A stretch of DNA of 64,000 nt from Rhodanobacter sp. C06. Lineage in GTDB: Bacteria; Pseudomonadota; Gammaproteobacteria; Xanthomonadales; Rhodanobacteraceae. The stretch covers positions 142,523-206,522 of the forward strand of contig NZ_MUNP01000043.1 in the NCBI RefSeq assembly GCF_002001105.1, in the 5' to 3' direction. The first letter of the stretch is position 1. Each line of letters begins with the position of its first letter. Of the stretch, positions 62,083 to 64,000 are shown in pieces. The notes under the pieces were generated by a model. The model worked only from the letters and a program-made list of their open reading frames with translations, searched no databases and was not told the DNA's origin. A program made the position numbers and the translations under genes.

Positions 62083-62865
62083 ATGAACAGCCGCATCGAC
62101 GCCTGGCAGCTGCATGGCCACACCGCTTTGATCACCGGCGCCAGCAAGGGCATCGGCTACGCCACGGCGCGCGAGTTGGCCGGGCTGGGTGCGAATCTGC
62201 TGCTGGTGGCGCGCGACGAGGATTACCTCGAACAGGTGCGGGTCGAACTGGCCGACGAGCATGACGGCATCGACGTCTACGCGCTGGGCGCCGATCTCGC
62301 CGAGGCGGAGGACCGGCTTGCGGTGTTCGACTGGGTGGCCGACCTCGGCCTGCCGCTGTCGCTGCTGGTCAACAACGCCGGCGGCAACCTGCCGAAGCCG
62401 GCGCTGGAGTGTGGCGACGACGACCTGCGCGCGATCTTCGAGCTGAACCTGTTCGCGGCGTTCGAGATGTGCCGGTTGGCGCATCCGCAGCTGGTGCAGC
62501 ATGCGAATGCGGCGATCGTCAACGTGGGCTCGGTGTCCGGCATCACCCATGTGCGCACCGGCGCGCCCTACGGCATGAGCAAGGCCGCGCTGCACCAGCT
62601 CACCCGCAACCTCGCTGCGGAGTGGGCGGTGGACGGCATCCGCGTCAACGCGGTGGCGCCGTGGTACATCCGCACCCAGCGCACCGACACCGCGCTGGCC
62701 GACGAGGATTACCTGGAGGAAGTGCTGGACCGCACGCCGCTACGCCGCATCGGCGAGCCGGAGGAAGTGGCCGCGGCGATCGCCTTCCTGTGCCTGCCCG
62801 CGGCCAGCTACATCACCGGCCAGGTGCTGGGCGTGGATGGTGGTTTCCTCAACTACGGCTTCTAG
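62083..62865 (+). CDS. SDR-family oxidoreductase (tropinone reductase-like)
   Basis: A classical SDR of 260 residues. Cofactor motif LITGASKGIGYAT, NNAGGN, the catalytic Ser in NVGSVSG, YGMSK with Tyr and Lys, and the C-terminal TGQVLGVDGGF. It is close in pattern to tropinone-reductase-like and gluconate dehydrogenase-like SDRs, but the natural substrate is unknown. Divergent from the small lipoprotein gene by 82 bases; converges on the pentapeptide-repeat gene. Confidence 0.9.
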   Translation: MNSRIDAWQLHGHTALITGASKGIGYATARELAGLGANLLLVARDEDYLEQVRVELADEHDGIDVYALGADLAEAEDRLAVFDWVADLGLPLSLLVNNAGGNLPKPALECGDDDLRAIFELNLFAAFEMCRLAHPQLVQHANAAIVNVGSVSGITHVRTGAPYGMSKAALHQLTRNLAAEWAVDGIRVNAVAPWYIRTQRTDTALADEDYLEEVLDRTPLRRIGEPEEVAAAIAFLCLPAASYITGQVLGVDGGFLNYGF

Positions 62866-62913
62866 ATACCCGCCTCGACACGCGAGGGTGGGGCGAGGTT
62901 CTCCGGCAGAGCC

Positions 62914-63516
62914 TCATTCCTCGAGCTCGATGTCGAGGCTGTCGAGCAGTGTCACGGCCTCGGGCAGCGCGAACTTCGCCCGCTTGATGTCATTGTCGAA
63001 GACGTCGATGCGGTAGTTGCGCGCCCCTGCGAAATTCGCGCGGGCGAGCCGGGTCTTGCGGAACAGGCTGTCGCACAGGTCGGAGCCTGCGAAATCCGCA
63101 TCCTCGCAGCGGGCCTCGGTGAAATCGACATCGATGACGCGGCAGTCGATCAGCTTCAGCTCGCGCAGGTCGAGCCCGAAGAACGAGGAGTCGTTCAACG
63201 CGCAGCGTGTGAAGGCCAGCGCGCCGGCCATTTGCACCGCAGGCCAGTGCGCGCCCGTCCAGTCGATGCCGGCCAGCTTGCAGTCGGTGAAGGCGGTGCC
63301 TGAGAAGCCGCTGCCGGTAAGCCTGGCCAGGCTGAGGTTGCAATCGGTGAATTCGCAATCGCTGAAGCGGCAGCGCGCCAGCGTGGCGCCGCTGAAATTG
63401 CAGCGGACGAAGCTGCAGTCGCGAAAGCGGATGCCGTCGACGGCGGCGTCCGCCAGTTCGAGATCCTTGAAGGCGACGTCGTCGTATTCCGTTGCGTCGA
63501 AGGCCGGGATCACCAT
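62914..63516 (-). CDS. Pentapeptide-repeat protein
   Basis: A protein of 200 residues built from about 25 repeats of the A(D/N)LXX type, for example FRDCSFVRCNFSGATLARCRF, which fold into a right-handed quadrilateral beta-helix. The end, NYRIDVFDNDIKRAKFALPEAVTLLDSLDIELE, matches a C-terminal capping helix seen in Qnr-like and related proteins. Some relatives mimic DNA and protect gyrase, but I cannot tell from sequence whether this one does. Confidence 0.9.
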   Translation of the reverse strand: MVIPAFDATEYDDVAFKDLELADAAVDGIRFRDCSFVRCNFSGATLARCRFSDCEFTDCNLSLARLTGSGFSGTAFTDCKLAGIDWTGAHWPAVQMAGALAFTRCALNDSSFFGLDLRELKLIDCRVIDVDFTEARCEDADFAGSDLCDSLFRKTRLARANFAGARNYRIDVFDNDIKRAKFALPEAVTLLDSLDIELEE

Positions 63517-63610
63517 GTGGTCGTCCGTTGGTCTGCAGGTGTCGGGCGAATCTACCCCGTGGCATTCTCATCGCCAGAGATGGCGGCGTGCCGGGTCGGC
63601 CAATTCGTGC

Positions 63611-64000
63611 TCAGGGGCCGCCGCAGCCTTGCAGTTGCGCGCGCAACTCGGTCTCGCGCCTGAGCAGCGGCGGCTGGTCGCTCTTGAAGGCGCGGCGAAG
63701 CTGGTGTTCGTTCACGGACCAGTCCTGGCGCAGTGCTGCGCAGGTCTCTTGCGGACTCAATGGGCGGCAGCGATCCTGCACGAAGGTGTAGTAGCCGGAG
63801 ACCATGGCCGCGTCGGGCTGGTCGCGGCCCATGCGGTTGCCCGCGTTGTACTGCTCGTTCAGCGAAGTGGGCACGCCCACGATGCCCAGCGGTGCGTAGT
63901 AGCCGGGCGGCTGGCCGTTGGCACTCAGGTAGGTCTTGCCGTCGGTGGCGCGCACGCACTGGTACAGCGCGGGAATCGGTGCGGCGGGCGGTGGCCGGGC
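63611..64000 (-). CDS. Protein of unknown function, C-terminal part only
   Basis: An open frame of 129 codons that continues beyond the right edge, since no stop is met upstream and codons read Pro/Ala-rich then ALYQCVRATDGKTYLSANG at the edge. That opening, YQCVRATDGKTYL, is like DUF4124-type periplasmic proteins. Four later cysteines (RCRPL, ETCAAL, QGCGGP) suggest export and disulfides. The rest is LGIVGVPTSLNEQYNAGNRMGR and helical. A GTG at 63955 could be mistaken for a start. Function unknown. Confidence 0.6.
   Translation of the reverse strand, partial: ARPPPAAPIPALYQCVRATDGKTYLSANGQPPGYYAPLGIVGVPTSLNEQYNAGNRMGRDQPDAAMVSGYYTFVQDRCRPLSPQETCAALRQDWSVNEHQLRRAFKSDQPPLLRRETELRAQLQGCGGP

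Noticed and set aside
62914..63516. Calling the pentapeptide protein a quinolone-resistance Qnr
   Set aside because: Repeat structure alone does not show gyrase protection, and the length and loops were not shown to match Qnr.

Overview
The window is high-GC DNA with almost no non-coding space. It fits a gammaproteobacterium of the order Lysobacterales (Xanthomonadales), most likely Rhodanobacteraceae (Rhodanobacter, Dyella or Frateuria type). The placement is an inference from gene content and order: a plant/Xanthomonas-type gshA, spore-coat-U pili, rhlB divergent from trxA-rho, engB divergent from cytochrome c4 and two dsbA genes, hemH near tatABC, and dispersed GTAG-headed REP palindromes. 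I see no tRNA, rRNA, CRISPR array, transposase or prophage; it is mostly chromosomal backbone with some accessory operons.

Layout. 1-4.4 kb: the end of tsaD, rluF, a YadGH-type ABC exporter and a ferredoxin-NADP reductase-like flavoprotein. 4.4-10.9 kb: a spore-coat-U chaperone-usher pilus locus with four pilin-type subunits, usher and chaperone. 11.1-17.0 kb: eight genes joined by stop/start overlaps or an 11-base gap (two alpha/beta hydrolases, two paralogous membrane proteins, a Cro/XRE regulator, a 57-residue membrane peptide, a NatAB-type ABC exporter) behind nested palindromes. 17.1-21.4 kb: a hydrolase, hemH, a SYLF lipid-binding protein and tatABC. 21.4-30.7 kb: envelope and tRNA functions (LtaS-like enzyme, cca, soluble lytic transglycosylase, GH17 protein, SDR). 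30.7-34.9 kb: an EEP phosphatase, two DsbA-type oxidases, cytochrome c4, engB. 34.9-41.1 kb: msrC, a TMEM175-like channel, bioD, an M3 peptidase and gshA.

41.2-53.1 kb is an RNA, division and stress block: ankyrin protein, rho, trxA, rhlB, ftsEX, a tandem-receiver protein, ung, a PKHD hydroxylase, rpoH and NDH-2. 53.2-64 kb: priA, a DUF3667 protein, a MATE pump, sppA, an orphan ABC ATPase, a small lipoprotein, an SDR, a pentapeptide-repeat protein and the end of an unknown gene.

The most unusual signals are non-coding: five consecutive perfect stem-loops in 142 bases at 61.6-61.8 kb; a chain of dyads in the rhlB leader and another below rho; a perfect CIRCE operator between the promoter and start of rpoH; a DnaA-box cluster with an IHF consensus beside priA; and REP elements whose GTAG head supplies the stop codon of three genes. 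Among proteins, the coupled operon at 11.2-17.0 kb is the best candidate for an undescribed system. All functional statements rest on reading motifs by eye; no database search was possible.
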